This document shows, one piece after another, positions 37,801 to 46,647 of a DNA stretch of 64,000 nt (within the stretch, counting starts at the first letter, position 1; each line of letters starts with the position of its first letter). This stretch comes from Lutibacter sp. A64. Its GTDB lineage: Bacteria > Bacteroidota > Bacteroidia > Flavobacteriales > Flavobacteriaceae. The notes under the pieces were generated by a model, which did no database searches, was not told the DNA's origin, and worked only from the letters and a program-made list of their open reading frames with translations. The stretch is from assembly GCF_022429565.1 (NCBI RefSeq), contig NZ_CP092487.1, positions 2,746,001-2,810,000 of the forward strand. Direction: 5' to 3'. The position numbers and the translations under genes are program-made.

Positions 37801-38382
37801 TTGAGAAAAGCTACTGACATAGATAAACAATTAGTATCTGAAATTTTAGTTTCTGCATTTTCACCCTTAAAAGAAAAAAATTCTATAAATCTTGTATTAA
37901 AACAAGACAAAAAAAGAATTGAACGGATGCAACTATTAATGGAATACTTATTTGAAAGAAGTATACGTTTTGGAGAAATTTATATTTCTGATAACAATAA
38001 AGCTTGTATTTTATTAAAATTCCCTCATCAAGAAAAAACCACTTTTAGCACTCTTTTATTAGATGTTAAACTCATATTTAAATGCATTGGCTTTAAACGT
38101 GTTTTTAAAGTATTAAAAAGACAATTAATTGCTGCTAGATACTATCCGAAAGAAAAACACATAAGACCCGTAATTATGGGTATTAAAAAAGAATATGATG
38201 GAAGTGGTACTGCTGCCCGTTTAATGTTAGAAGTTAAAAAGCACCTTAAAAACAACCAATTACCAGTAATAATCGATGCTGCTTCTGAAAAAAACGTAAA
38301 AATGTATCAGAAATTCGGGTTTAAAATTCAAAAGAAAGAAGACGTTTTAGGTTTTCCAATGTACTTTTTACGCTTAAATTAA
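37801..38382 (+). CDS. GNAT-like N-acetyltransferase
   Basis: A 193-aa protein with an acetyltransferase-like layout: N-terminal RKATDIDKQLVSEILVSAF helix, and a C-terminal half with the acetyl-CoA motif region GIKKEYDGSGTAARLMLEVKKHL, then PVIIDAASEKNVKMYQKFGFKI, the usual end strand pattern. No substrate can be named. An in-frame stop lies 19 bp upstream, and no ATG occurs before residue 40, so it must start at TTG 37801 or a nearby non-ATG codon. A 59-bp gap follows the DUF418 gene. Confidence 0.8.
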   Translation: MRKATDIDKQLVSEILVSAFSPLKEKNSINLVLKQDKKRIERMQLLMEYLFERSIRFGEIYISDNNKACILLKFPHQEKTTFSTLLLDVKLIFKCIGFKRVFKVLKRQLIAARYYPKEKHIRPVIMGIKKEYDGSGTAARLMLEVKKHLKNNQLPVIIDAASEKNVKMYQKFGFKIQKKEDVLGFPMYFLRLN

Positions 38383-38480
38383 TATAAATAAATAACCATA
38401 AAAAAACTTCCATCTTACCCGTATTACAGAATAAAATGAAAGTTTAATATTTTTAAAAAATACGTTTTAATAATTACTAT

Positions 38481-39770
38481 CTATTCAACTACTTTTAATA
38501 AAAAATATGTTTTTTTACCGCGTTGTAATAGTACAAATTTATCTGTAATTAAGTCTGAAGGTGTAATTACATACCCGTCTTTTACTTTTTCTTTATTTAC
38601 AGAAATAGAGTTTTCTTTTAAAGCTCTACGTACTTCTCCGTTAGATTTTAAAAATCCGTTTTCGGCAAAAGCAGCAACAATATCCAATCCATTTTCAACT
38701 ACAGCACGTGAAACTTCTGCTTGTTGAACACCTTCAAAAACATCTAAAAATGTTTGTTCATCTAGATTCTTTAAATCTGAAGTAGTAGATTTTCCAAACA
38801 ATATATTTGAAGCCTTTATAGCATTTTCATAAGCTTCTCTTCCGTGGGTCATTACAGTTACCTCTTCACCAATTTTCTTTTGTAAAATACGTAAATGTGG
38901 TGCTTGTCTGTGTTCTTCAATTAAAGCTTCAATGGTTTCTCTGTCTAAAAAAGTAAATATTTTTATATAGTTTTCTGCATCTTCATCTGAAGAATTTAAC
39001 CAGTATTGGTAATATTTGTAAGGTGAAGTTCTGTTGGCATCTAACCACACATTTCCACCAGCAGTTTTACCAAATTTTGTACCATCTGCTTTTGTAATTA
39101 ACTTACATGTAAGTGCGTAAGCTTTCCCTTGGGCTTTTCTTCTAATTAGCTCAGTTCCGGTAGTAATATTTCCCCACTGATCTGAACCTCCCATTTGAAG
39201 CATACAATTTTTTTCTTTGTACAAATGGTAAAAATCGTAACCTTGAAATAATTGGTATGTAAACTCTGTAAAGCTCATTCCTGCTTCAGAATCTGGAGAA
39301 AAACGTTTTTTCACAGAATCTTTAGCCATCATATAGTTTACAGTAATATGTTTACCAACATCACGTACAAATTCAATTAGTGAAATTTCTTTCATCCAAT
39401 CGTAATTATTAACCAATTCTGCTTTATTTTCAATTGTACCTTCAAAATCTAAAAAACGAGCTAATTGTCCTTGTACTCCAGCAACATTTTTAGCTAAAGT
39501 AGCTTCATCTAACAAATTACGTTCATCAGATTTTCCCGAAGGATCTCCAACCATTCCAGTGGCACCACCAACCAATGCTATTGGATAATGACCTGCTTTT
39601 TGAAAATGCATTAATATAATAATAGGCACTAAACTTCCAATATGCAACGAGTCTGCAGTAGGGTCAAAACCAATATAACCTCTAGTTTTGTTATTTAATA
39701 AATATTCTTCTGTATCAGGCATAATGTCGTGTAACATGCCTCTCCATTTAAGTTCTTCAACAAAATTCAT
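38481..39770 (-). CDS. tyrS: Tyrosyl-tRNA synthetase
   Basis: Charges tRNA-Tyr. The 429-aa class I synthetase has [16 protein letters not shown] (HIGH equivalent HIGS at 43-46), the tyrosine-binding [23 protein letters not shown] region (two parts), the KMSKS loop as KFGKT (232-236) and a C-terminal S4-like RNA-binding domain (about 365-429). ATG 39770 is chosen over a TTG eight codons upstream, because that TTG falls in a perfect -7 element. It is convergent with the GNAT gene. Confidence 0.96.
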   Translation of the reverse strand: MNFVEELKWRGMLHDIMPDTEEYLLNNKTRGYIGFDPTADSLHIGSLVPIIILMHFQKAGHYPIALVGGATGMVGDPSGKSDERNLLDEATLAKNVAGVQGQLARFLDFEGTIENKAELVNNYDWMKEISLIEFVRDVGKHITVNYMMAKDSVKKRFSPDSEAGMSFTEFTYQLFQGYDFYHLYKEKNCMLQMGGSDQWGNITTGTELIRRKAQGKAYALTCKLITKADGTKFGKTAGGNVWLDANRTSPYKYYQYWLNSSDEDAENYIKIFTFLDRETIEALIEEHRQAPHLRILQKKIGEEVTVMTHGREAYENAIKASNILFGKSTTSDLKNLDEQTFLDVFEGVQQAEVSRAVVENGLDIVAAFAENGFLKSNGEVRRALKENSISVNKEKVKDGYVITPSDLITDKFVLLQRGKKTYFLLKVVE

Positions 39771-39791
39771 TTTCAAAATTTTAAATTTCAG

Positions 39792-39799
39792 CAAAGATA
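39792..39799 (-). promoter_or_regulatory. Predicted -7 promoter element (TATCTTTG) for tyrS
   Basis: Exact TAnnTTTG match on the minus strand, 21 bp upstream of the ATG at 39770. It overlaps the alternative TTG start. Confidence 0.45.
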
Positions 39800-39856
39800 A
39801 AATTTTAGTTTGTAGTTCTACCTATTTAGCTTCAATTAATGAAAAAATAATTACAT

Positions 39857-40648
39857 TTATTGTGGTACTGCTAGTATTTTTTTTGTTCCAAAATACGTTA
39901 TTACAATTCCTGCTAAAAATAATACCCAATAAGAAAGATTAAAATTTAGGCTTAGTAACCAATTATCATAATTAACATTTGAAACATAAAGCATTTGATC
40001 AAATAAATTATACAAAAAATGAAGTAAGATAACATACCCTACTTTTTTTGTTTTTATATAAATTAAACTACTTATTATTCCAAAAATAAAGGTTGGAAAT
40101 AAATTAAGTGGAGTTTCAATATGAATAATAGCAAAGCATAAACTTGAAACTATTATAGCAACTTTTTCATTATTTTTTTCTACTAATTTTTGTAATAAAA
40201 ATTTTCTAAAGAATAGTTCTTCAAAAACAGGTGAAACAATTAAGATTGCTAATAAGCGGTACAAATAAATTAGGTTAAATCCATTGAAAGCATTATAATC
40301 AGTAGTATTTTCTGAATACATAAAATAATTCCAAATTCGCTCTAAATCCCATAGTGGTTTGTTTAATAATTGAAATCCTAAAACAAGTACAATTAGGTAA
40401 ATTACAATTTTAAAATTGTAATTTTTAAAACTCAACGTATTCTTAATATTTAGATTTGTTTTCCAAAAAAACTTAAACAGTAGCAGATAAGAAATTATAA
40501 ATGATATTAATATAGTTATTCCAAAATGTGTTTGTAAATATTGAGGTATTAAATCTGTTTCAAAAAACAAAAAACCAAAGCCTAATTGAAATAAACTAAA
40601 TATAAAAATAAATAATAAGGTAAGTAAAATGGCTTTAACAACTGTCAT
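39857..40648 (-). CDS. CPBP (CAAX/Abi type) intramembrane metalloprotease
   Basis: A 263-aa protein with about seven hydrophobic helices. The CPBP motifs are intact: Glu143-Glu144-x3-Arg148 (SPVFEELFFRK), His176 (FAIIHIE) and His210 with Asn214 (LLHFLYNLFDQ). Family members cleave prenylated or membrane peptides, or act in bacteriocin self-immunity; the substrate here is unknown. It lies 19 bp after the K+/H+ antiporter gene and is probably its transcript partner. Confidence 0.88.
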   Translation of the reverse strand: MTVVKAILLTLLFIFIFSLFQLGFGFLFFETDLIPQYLQTHFGITILISFIISYLLLFKFFWKTNLNIKNTLSFKNYNFKIVIYLIVLVLGFQLLNKPLWDLERIWNYFMYSENTTDYNAFNGFNLIYLYRLLAILIVSPVFEELFFRKFLLQKLVEKNNEKVAIIVSSLCFAIIHIETPLNLFPTFIFGIISSLIYIKTKKVGYVILLHFLYNLFDQMLYVSNVNYDNWLLSLNFNLSYWVLFLAGIVITYFGTKKILAVPQ

Positions 40649-40667
40649 TATTTTAAATTAAAACCTC

Positions 40668-42137
40668 CTATATTTTTTGTGATTTAAGTGTTTTATAAAC
40701 TTCTTCAAAAATTTGAGGTCTATCGGCTAAAACAATAAGCGTATCATGTACTTCAATTATAGTTAAACCATTTGGAATAATATAACTATCATCTCTTTTA
40801 ATCATAGCAATTATGGCATTTTTAGGAAAGCCTAATTCTACAATTTTTTTATCTACAGCATAACAATCGGACGTTATTAAAAGTTCTTTCATTTCGGCCT
40901 TTGGATTTTCTTCCAACAACAAATCGGTTGCATTTAATTTTTTCGCTTTTTCTGGTAATCCAACATGCAACCATTTTGCAATAACAGAAAGTGTAGTTCC
41001 TTGAATTAAAATAGAGGTAACCGAAATAAAAAATACAATATTAAAAATCATATTTGCTTTATCAATTCCTGCTAAAAGTGGGTATGTAGCAAACACAATT
41101 GGAACAGCTCCACGTAAACCTACCCAAGAAATATAAAATCGTCTTCTCAGCTTCATTTTAAAGAATAGAAGGCTTAAAAATACACCAATTGGTCTTGCAA
41201 TTACAATTAAAAATACTGAAATAAGTAATCCAATGCCCATATATGGAATAATTTCAGAAGGAAATACAAGTAGCCCTAATGTAAGGAATAAAACAATTTG
41301 CATTAACCAAGCCAAACCATCAAACATTTTTAAAATGGTTTTTTTATGTATTAAATCTTGATTTCCTAAATAAACAGCACATATGTAAATAGAAAGGAAT
41401 CCGTTACCACCAACAAAATCAGTTGCAGAAAATGTAATAAACATTAAAGTAATAACTAAAACAGGGTAAAGCCCTTCAAAATCAAGTTTAATTTTGTTAA
41501 TAGTATACTTGCTTAATACTCCAAAAGCGATACCTAAAATACCACCTAAAACCATTTGTTGTAAAAACATTGGAATTATAGATAAAAAACTTTGATCTTG
41601 ATTAATTACCAACGTTAAAAAAGCAATAGTTAATACATAAGCCATTGGATCGTTACTACCACTTTCTAACTCTAAAGTAGGTCTTAAATTTGTTTTTAAA
41701 GCCAAACTTTTTGAACGTAAAATAGAAAATACGGCGGCGGCATCTGTTGATGATACTATAGAACCTAACAACAAGCTTTCATAAATAGTGAAATCTGTAA
41801 TAAACCAAACAAAAGTACCTAAAGAAATTGCTGTAAGTAAAACACCTAATGTTGATAATGCAATTCCTTCCCAAAGAATAGGTTTAACAGCTGTCCAGTT
41901 GGTATCTAGCCCTCCAGAGAATAAAATAAAATTAAGAGATACAATACCTATAAATTGCGCCAATTTTGGATCATCGAAATGGATTCCAGCAATACCATCG
42001 GAGCCTGCCAACATTCCAATAGCTAAAAAAAGCAATAAGGTTGGAACACCAAATTTATAAGAGGTTTTACCTGCAAAAATACTTACAAGCAATAATAATG
42101 AGCCAACTAATAATATATTTTCAATCGTTAAATCCAT
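40668..42137 (-). CDS. Potassium/proton antiporter (CPA1/NhaP2 type)
   Basis: A 489-aa inner-membrane antiporter with about 12 hydrophobic helices (30-400). Recognisable parts are the N-terminal GVPTLLLFLAIGMLAGSDG, the ion-binding region GSIVSSTDAAAVFSILRSK and LELESGSNDPMAYVL, and LRRRFYISWVGLRGAVPIVF. A C-terminal TrkA_C-like domain (about 400-485) should bind a nucleotide or ion for regulation. It probably moves K+ out in exchange for protons. It is first in a unit with the CPBP protease gene. Confidence 0.9.
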   Translation of the reverse strand: MDLTIENILLVGSLLLLVSIFAGKTSYKFGVPTLLLFLAIGMLAGSDGIAGIHFDDPKLAQFIGIVSLNFILFSGGLDTNWTAVKPILWEGIALSTLGVLLTAISLGTFVWFITDFTIYESLLLGSIVSSTDAAAVFSILRSKSLALKTNLRPTLELESGSNDPMAYVLTIAFLTLVINQDQSFLSIIPMFLQQMVLGGILGIAFGVLSKYTINKIKLDFEGLYPVLVITLMFITFSATDFVGGNGFLSIYICAVYLGNQDLIHKKTILKMFDGLAWLMQIVLFLTLGLLVFPSEIIPYMGIGLLISVFLIVIARPIGVFLSLLFFKMKLRRRFYISWVGLRGAVPIVFATYPLLAGIDKANMIFNIVFFISVTSILIQGTTLSVIAKWLHVGLPEKAKKLNATDLLLEENPKAEMKELLITSDCYAVDKKIVELGFPKNAIIAMIKRDDSYIIPNGLTIIEVHDTLIVLADRPQIFEEVYKTLKSQKI

Positions 42138-42322
42138 TCGTTTTTAAAGTTTAAATTTTCATTATACAATAACGCTTCATAATTATTCAACATTGAAACT
42201 TCTATAGCATATCATCAAAAATAATGTTTTTATTGAAAAACAAACATTATTTGCGCATTATAAATTAAATAAACAACCCAACAAAACTATTAATACAAAA
42301 ACATTTTTGTTACTTTCGTTTT

Positions 42323-43330
42323 ATGATATTAGTTACAGGAGGAACAGGTTTAGTGGGCTCACATTTATTGTATCAACTTTCTTTAGAAAACGATACAATA
42401 AGAGCCATTTATAGAAAAAAAAGCAACTTAGAGGCTGTTAAAAATGTATTTAGCTATTTTTCTACAGATTTTGAAAAATTATTTAAAAAAATTGAATGGG
42501 TTGAAGCAGATATTACAGATATTGTTACACTGGAAAAAGCATTTAAAAACATAACAGAAGTCTATCATTCTGCAGCATTGGTTTCTTTTAACCCAAAAGA
42601 TTATAACAAATTACGTAAAGTTAATATAGAAGGCACTGCTAATATTGTAAACTTAAGCATTGAAAATAACATAAAAAAACTCTGTTTTGTTAGTTCTATT
42701 GCTGCTGTTGGAAGGTCTATAAATTCTAAATATATTGATGAATCTAACGAGTGGGATATTGAAAAAAGCAATTATGGATATGCAATTTCAAAATATGGTG
42801 CTGAAATTGAGATTTGGCGCGCTTCACAAGAAGGAATTCCGGTGGTAATTGTAAATCCGGGTGTTATTTTAGGAGCTGGTTTTTGGAACACTGGTTCTGG
42901 CAATCTTTTCTCTAAAATTCACAAAGGTTTTAAATTTTATTCCGAAGGAATTACGGGTTATGTTTCTGTTAACGATGTGGTAAAAGCAATGATTTTATTA
43001 ATGAAAAGTGATGTAAAAAATGAACGATTTATACTTGTTTCAGAAAATATAAGTTTCCGAGAAATTTTTAACATTATTGCTTTAAAATTCAACAAGAAAA
43101 AACCAACTATTAAAGCAACAAAACTTATGAGTGAAATTGGTTGGCGTTTAGAAACAATAAAATCTTTTTTAATAAATAAACCACCACTTTTAACCAAGCA
43201 TTCTTCAAAATCAATCCATCAAAAGCGATATTTTTCTTCTGAAAAAATTAAAAAAACACTAGATTTTAAATTTGAACCTATTTCAAAAAGCATAGATAGT
43301 ATTTGTAAATTATTTTTAAAAGATATTTAA
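42323..43330 (+). CDS. NAD(P)-dependent epimerase/dehydratase (extended SDR)
   Basis: A 335-aa Rossmann-fold enzyme with GGTGLVG at 6-12, the ADITD acidic region near 62, and the catalytic YxxxK at Tyr153-Lys157 (NYGYAISKYGAE) with Ser125 in FVSSIAAVG. It resembles 3-beta-HSD/dihydroflavonol-4-reductase-like SDRs; the substrate cannot be stated. A near-consensus -7 element, TACTTTCG, lies only 4 bp before the ATG, which would give a very short leader. It is convergent with the DUF4296 gene. Confidence 0.88.
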   Translation: MILVTGGTGLVGSHLLYQLSLENDTIRAIYRKKSNLEAVKNVFSYFSTDFEKLFKKIEWVEADITDIVTLEKAFKNITEVYHSAALVSFNPKDYNKLRKVNIEGTANIVNLSIENNIKKLCFVSSIAAVGRSINSKYIDESNEWDIEKSNYGYAISKYGAEIEIWRASQEGIPVVIVNPGVILGAGFWNTGSGNLFSKIHKGFKFYSEGITGYVSVNDVVKAMILLMKSDVKNERFILVSENISFREIFNIIALKFNKKKPTIKATKLMSEIGWRLETIKSFLINKPPLLTKHSSKSIHQKRYFSSEKIKKTLDFKFEPISKSIDSICKLFLKDI

Positions 43331-43359
43331 AATTTAACAAAGTGAGCACATTAAAAACC

Positions 43360-43818
43360 TTACTTTTTTTTTAAATTTTCTTTAACAGGTTTTAAGACTC
43401 TTTTTTTAAGGTTTTTAATTGAGTCAGCAACTTTATTTTTTAAAAGAGTTTCAGCATTTACAATTGAGTCTTCTTGTCTTTTTAAGGTTTCATATTTTTC
43501 ATCTAAAACTTTTAAACGCTCTTCAACTTTCAATAAAAGCTCATCATATTCATCTACTCTAGAAGTATAATAAAAATTACTTTCTTTAAATTGTGTACTA
43601 TCTATATTGTATTTTTCAAATATTAAAGGATAATAATTAACCTGTCTTTCTAACTGTAGATTTTTTGTATTTTCAGCATTAATAGCCAAAAATAAATCTG
43701 TTAATAAATCTACCATTTGATCTTCAGGTATCAAATTATCAGGTTTTTTTAATATTGTATTGCTAGTGCAACTAAACATTAAAAAACTTATAAAAAGTAT
43801 GTATATAAATTTATTCAT
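43360..43818 (-). CDS. DUF4296 family lipoprotein
   Basis: A 152-aa predicted lipoprotein: the short signal ends in a lipobox-like LMFSC with Cys17. The mature part has the DUF4296 N-terminal pattern KPDNLIPEDQMVDLLTDLFL and a Lys/Glu-rich helical C-terminus. The start overlaps the end of pyrC by 8 bp, implying translational coupling, yet no link between pyrimidine synthesis and this envelope protein is known. Confidence 0.85.
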   Translation of the reverse strand: MNKFIYILFISFLMFSCTSNTILKKPDNLIPEDQMVDLLTDLFLAINAENTKNLQLERQVNYYPLIFEKYNIDSTQFKESNFYYTSRVDEYDELLLKVEERLKVLDEKYETLKRQEDSIVNAETLLKNKVADSIKNLKKRVLKPVKENLKKK

Positions 43819-45160
43819 TGGTTCTATTAAACAGTAATCTTTGTCCTTTTATTGTATCGTTAAACTTTCCATTATTATACATTAAATTTCCGTTTACAAA
43901 CGTATGTGTAATTTTAGAATAAAACGTAGTACCTTCAAAAGGAGACCACCCACATTTGTATAAGATATTATCTTTTTTAACGGTCCAAGGAGATGCAATA
44001 TCTACTAAAACTAAATCGGCATAATATCCTTTTTTTATAAATCCTCTTTTTTCAATTTTGAAAATTTTAGCAGGATTATGGCACATTTTTTCAACAATTT
44101 TTTCGATAGCTATTTTTCCTTGTCTATATGCTTTTAACATTGCTGGTAAAGCATGTTGTACTAATGGTCCGCCACTAGGTGCTTTGCTATATACTTGTTG
44201 TTTCTCTTCTAAAGTATGCGGGGCGTGGTCTGTAGCAATAACATCAATTCTATCATCTAACAATGCTTTCCATAAACCATTTTTATCGTTTTCAGTTTTT
44301 ACAGCTGGATTCCATTTTATCAACGTTCCTTTTGTTTTATAATTACTATCGTCAAAAGTTAAATGATGTACACAAACTTCTGCTGTAATTTGTTTTTTCT
44401 CTAAAGGAATTTTATTAGAAAACAGCGCTGTTTCTTTAGCTGTTGAAAGGTGAAAAACGTGCAAACGTGCACCCGTTTTTTTTGCAAGTTCAATTGCTTT
44501 TGAAGACGATAAATAACAAGCTTCTTCGCTTCTAATTTTAGGATGCATTTCTATTGGAATATCGTCTCCATATTCATTTAAATACGTTTCTAAATTCTTT
44601 TTTATAGTAGCTTCATCTTCACAATGTACAGCGATTAACATTTTTGTTGAAGAAAATATTTTTTCTAAAACCTCTTGATCATCTACTAACATATCTCCTG
44701 TAGATGAACCTAAAAAAAGTTTAATTCCGGCAACATTAGAAGGGTTGGTTTTTAACAACTCTTCTATATTATTATTTGTTCCGCCAAACATAAAAGAATA
44801 ATTTGCATACGATGACTTTGAAGCAATTTCAAATTTATCTTCTAATAATTTTTGAGTTGTTGCTTGCGGCACCGTATTTGGCATTTCTATAAAAGAAGTA
44901 ATTCCTCCAGCTACAGCAGCTTTACTTTCAGTTTCTATAGTTGCCTTTTGTGTTAACCCTGGCTCTCTAAAATGAACTTGATCATCTATTGCTCCAGGAA
45001 TTAAATATTTACCTTCTGCATCAATTACTAATGTATCTGAAGATTTTGAACTAATTGAAGTATCAATATCTACAATATATTCACCATCTATTAATACATC
45101 TCCTTCCATTATTGTACCTTCGTTTACAATTTGGGCATTTTTTATAAGTGTTAAACTCAT
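43811..45160 (-). CDS. pyrC: Dihydroorotase (type I) with altered HxH metal motif
   Basis: Amidohydrolase of 449 aa for the third step of UMP synthesis. Present: the EMPNTVP segment, Lys147 in AGIKLFLGSSTGD, His179 in LIAVHCEDE, His237 in LHVFHLSTA, Asp311 in IATDHAPHTLEEK, and a C-terminal amidohydrolase cap. Odd: the usual Asp-x-His-x-His entry is DDQVHFREPG here, so the first zinc-ligand His is Gln61 and only His63 remains. This seems to be shared by Bacteroidota homologues, so it is not a pseudogene sign. Starts 18 bp after the GT2 gene; overlaps the DUF4296 gene by 8 bp. Confidence 0.9.
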   Translation of the reverse strand: MSLTLIKNAQIVNEGTIMEGDVLIDGEYIVDIDTSISSKSSDTLVIDAEGKYLIPGAIDDQVHFREPGLTQKATIETESKAAVAGGITSFIEMPNTVPQATTQKLLEDKFEIASKSSYANYSFMFGGTNNNIEELLKTNPSNVAGIKLFLGSSTGDMLVDDQEVLEKIFSSTKMLIAVHCEDEATIKKNLETYLNEYGDDIPIEMHPKIRSEEACYLSSSKAIELAKKTGARLHVFHLSTAKETALFSNKIPLEKKQITAEVCVHHLTFDDSNYKTKGTLIKWNPAVKTENDKNGLWKALLDDRIDVIATDHAPHTLEEKQQVYSKAPSGGPLVQHALPAMLKAYRQGKIAIEKIVEKMCHNPAKIFKIEKRGFIKKGYYADLVLVDIASPWTVKKDNILYKCGWSPFEGTTFYSKITHTFVNGNLMYNNGKFNDTIKGQRLLFNRTNE

Positions 45161-45178
45161 GGGTTCTTCTTCTTAAAT

Positions 45179-45898
45179 TTATTTTGGAATTCCTGCAATT
45201 TTCATTTTTATAACACCAAAAACAGCTTCGGAAATAATAGATCCACTCATTTTTGATGTTCCTTTTTTTCTATCTGTAAATATAACTGAAACTTCTTTAT
45301 GCTTGAATTTTCTTTTCCAAGCTTTAAATTTCATTTCAATTTGAAACGCATATCCTACAAATTTTATTTTATCTAATTCTAAACTTTCTAAAACTTTACG
45401 CCTATAACAAACAAAACCAGCAGTAGTGTCGTAAATAGGTATTTGGGTTATAATTTTAACATATTTTGAAGCAAAATAAGATAAAATAAGTCTTTTAATA
45501 TCCCAATTTACAACATTAATTTTATTATTTAAATATCTAGAGCCTATAGAAAAATCTGCACCGTCATTTGCACAAGCATTATACAACCTTATTAAATCGT
45601 TTGGATTGTGCGAAAAATCGGCATCCATTTCAATAACATAATCGTAATTTCTTTCTAAAGCCCATTTAAAACCGTGAATATAAGCAGTGCCTAAACCTTG
45701 CTTTTCGGTTCTTACTTCTAAAAATAAATTTTGAAACTTTTTCTGCAAATCCTTAACAATAATACCAGTTCCATCTGGTGAATTATCATCAACAATTAAA
45801 ATATCAAATTCCTTTTCTTGCTGAAAAACAGCGAGAATTATTGCTTCAATATTTTCTTTCTCGTTAAAAGTTGGTATTATTACCAGCGTATTGGCCAT
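45179..45898 (-). CDS. Polyprenyl-phosphate mannose synthase-like glycosyltransferase (GT2)
   Basis: A 239-aa GT-A fold enzyme with VIIPTFNEKENI at the N-terminus, VDDNSPDGTG (nucleotide-sugar binding), and the metal motif EMDADFSHNP. It resembles dolichol-phosphate mannosyltransferases (single-domain, without the C-terminal membrane part). It likely transfers a hexose to undecaprenyl phosphate for envelope glycan synthesis; the sugar is unproven. ATG 45898 (MANTLVIIPTFNEKEN) is preferred to an ATG 13 codons upstream, because a perfect -7 element lies between them. First in the GT2-pyrC-DUF4296 unit. Confidence 0.9.
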   Translation of the reverse strand: MANTLVIIPTFNEKENIEAIILAVFQQEKEFDILIVDDNSPDGTGIIVKDLQKKFQNLFLEVRTEKQGLGTAYIHGFKWALERNYDYVIEMDADFSHNPNDLIRLYNACANDGADFSIGSRYLNNKINVVNWDIKRLILSYFASKYVKIITQIPIYDTTAGFVCYRRKVLESLELDKIKFVGYAFQIEMKFKAWKRKFKHKEVSVIFTDRKKGTSKMSGSIISEAVFGVIKMKIAGIPK

Positions 45899-45915
45899 AT
45901 AGATCAATTTTGCTG

Positions 45916-45923
45916 CAAAGATA
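45916..45923 (-). promoter_or_regulatory. Predicted -7 promoter element (TATCTTTG) for GT2-pyrC-DUF4296
   Basis: Exact TAnnTTTG match on the minus strand, 17 bp upstream of the ATG at 45898. Confidence 0.4.
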
Positions 45924-45937
45924 AAACAATTAATCAC

Positions 45938-45945
45938 TAATTTTG
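45938..45945 (+). promoter_or_regulatory. Predicted -7 promoter element (TAATTTTG) for DUF4271-hemD
   Basis: Exact TAnnTTTG match 22 bp before the ATG at 45968. It is back to back with the minus-strand element at 45916. Confidence 0.4.
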
Positions 45946-45967
45946 CGATAAAATAGTAACTTACTTA

Positions 45968-46630
45968 ATGATTGAAGCAGAAAATATAATAAGTCAAAAT
46001 AATGATTGGATTACAATTATTTTTTTAATAATTTTTATAGTATTAGCTGTCCAAAAATTTTTATTTGCTAACAGGCTACTGTTTACAAGTATCTTTTTTT
46101 TAAAAAATAATAAATTAACAAGTTATTTTAACAAAGAAAAAAATATCTTTTTTAACCTATTTCAAATACTATCTTTTAGTGTACAACTCTTAAGTATTTC
46201 GCTATTACTATACTTTTTAACCGATGTTTTTAACGTAAAAACATCAAATATTGGTTATATTTTATACCTAAAAATCTTAATAGGAGTCGGTTTATATTTT
46301 TTAGCACGATTTTTAATTGGGTTATTTTTAGCTGTCATTTTTAATTTAGAAACTATTCATAAAAAAATATATTACGATAAAGTAAACCTTACTAACAATT
46401 TGATTTTATGGCTATTACCATTTTTAGTTTTAATTTCATATTCAAAGTATTTTAGTCATATTATTTTAAAAATAACATTAATAATTTTTATAATTTTAGC
46501 AATTCTAAGGTATGGTATTTTAATAGCAAATAATAAAAAGTTGACAATTAATAACTTATTTTATTTTATTTTGTACCTTTGTGCCCTTGAAATAGCACCC
46601 TTAGTAATTATAATAAAATCAACCATTTAA
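45968..46630 (+). CDS. DUF4271 family membrane protein
   Basis: A 220-aa protein with about six hydrophobic helices and short loops, matching the Bacteroidota DUF4271 family by its middle section (ILYLKILIGVGLYFLARFL, then ILWLLPFLVLISYSKYF). Function is unknown. The hemD-like gene begins 17 bp downstream and this pairing recurs in relatives, so a functional link is plausible but unproven. Confidence 0.82.
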   Translation: MIEAENIISQNNDWITIIFLIIFIVLAVQKFLFANRLLFTSIFFLKNNKLTSYFNKEKNIFFNLFQILSFSVQLLSISLLLYFLTDVFNVKTSNIGYILYLKILIGVGLYFLARFLIGLFLAVIFNLETIHKKIYYDKVNLTNNLILWLLPFLVLISYSKYFSHIILKITLIIFIILAILRYGILIANNKKLTINNLFYFILYLCALEIAPLVIIIKSTI

Positions 46631-46647
46631 ACACAAAATTGCAGTTT

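Noticed and set aside
38383-38480. Possible bidirectional terminator between the GNAT gene and tyrS
   Set aside because: The AAACTT/AAGTTT pairing is short with mismatches and a long loop; not convincing.
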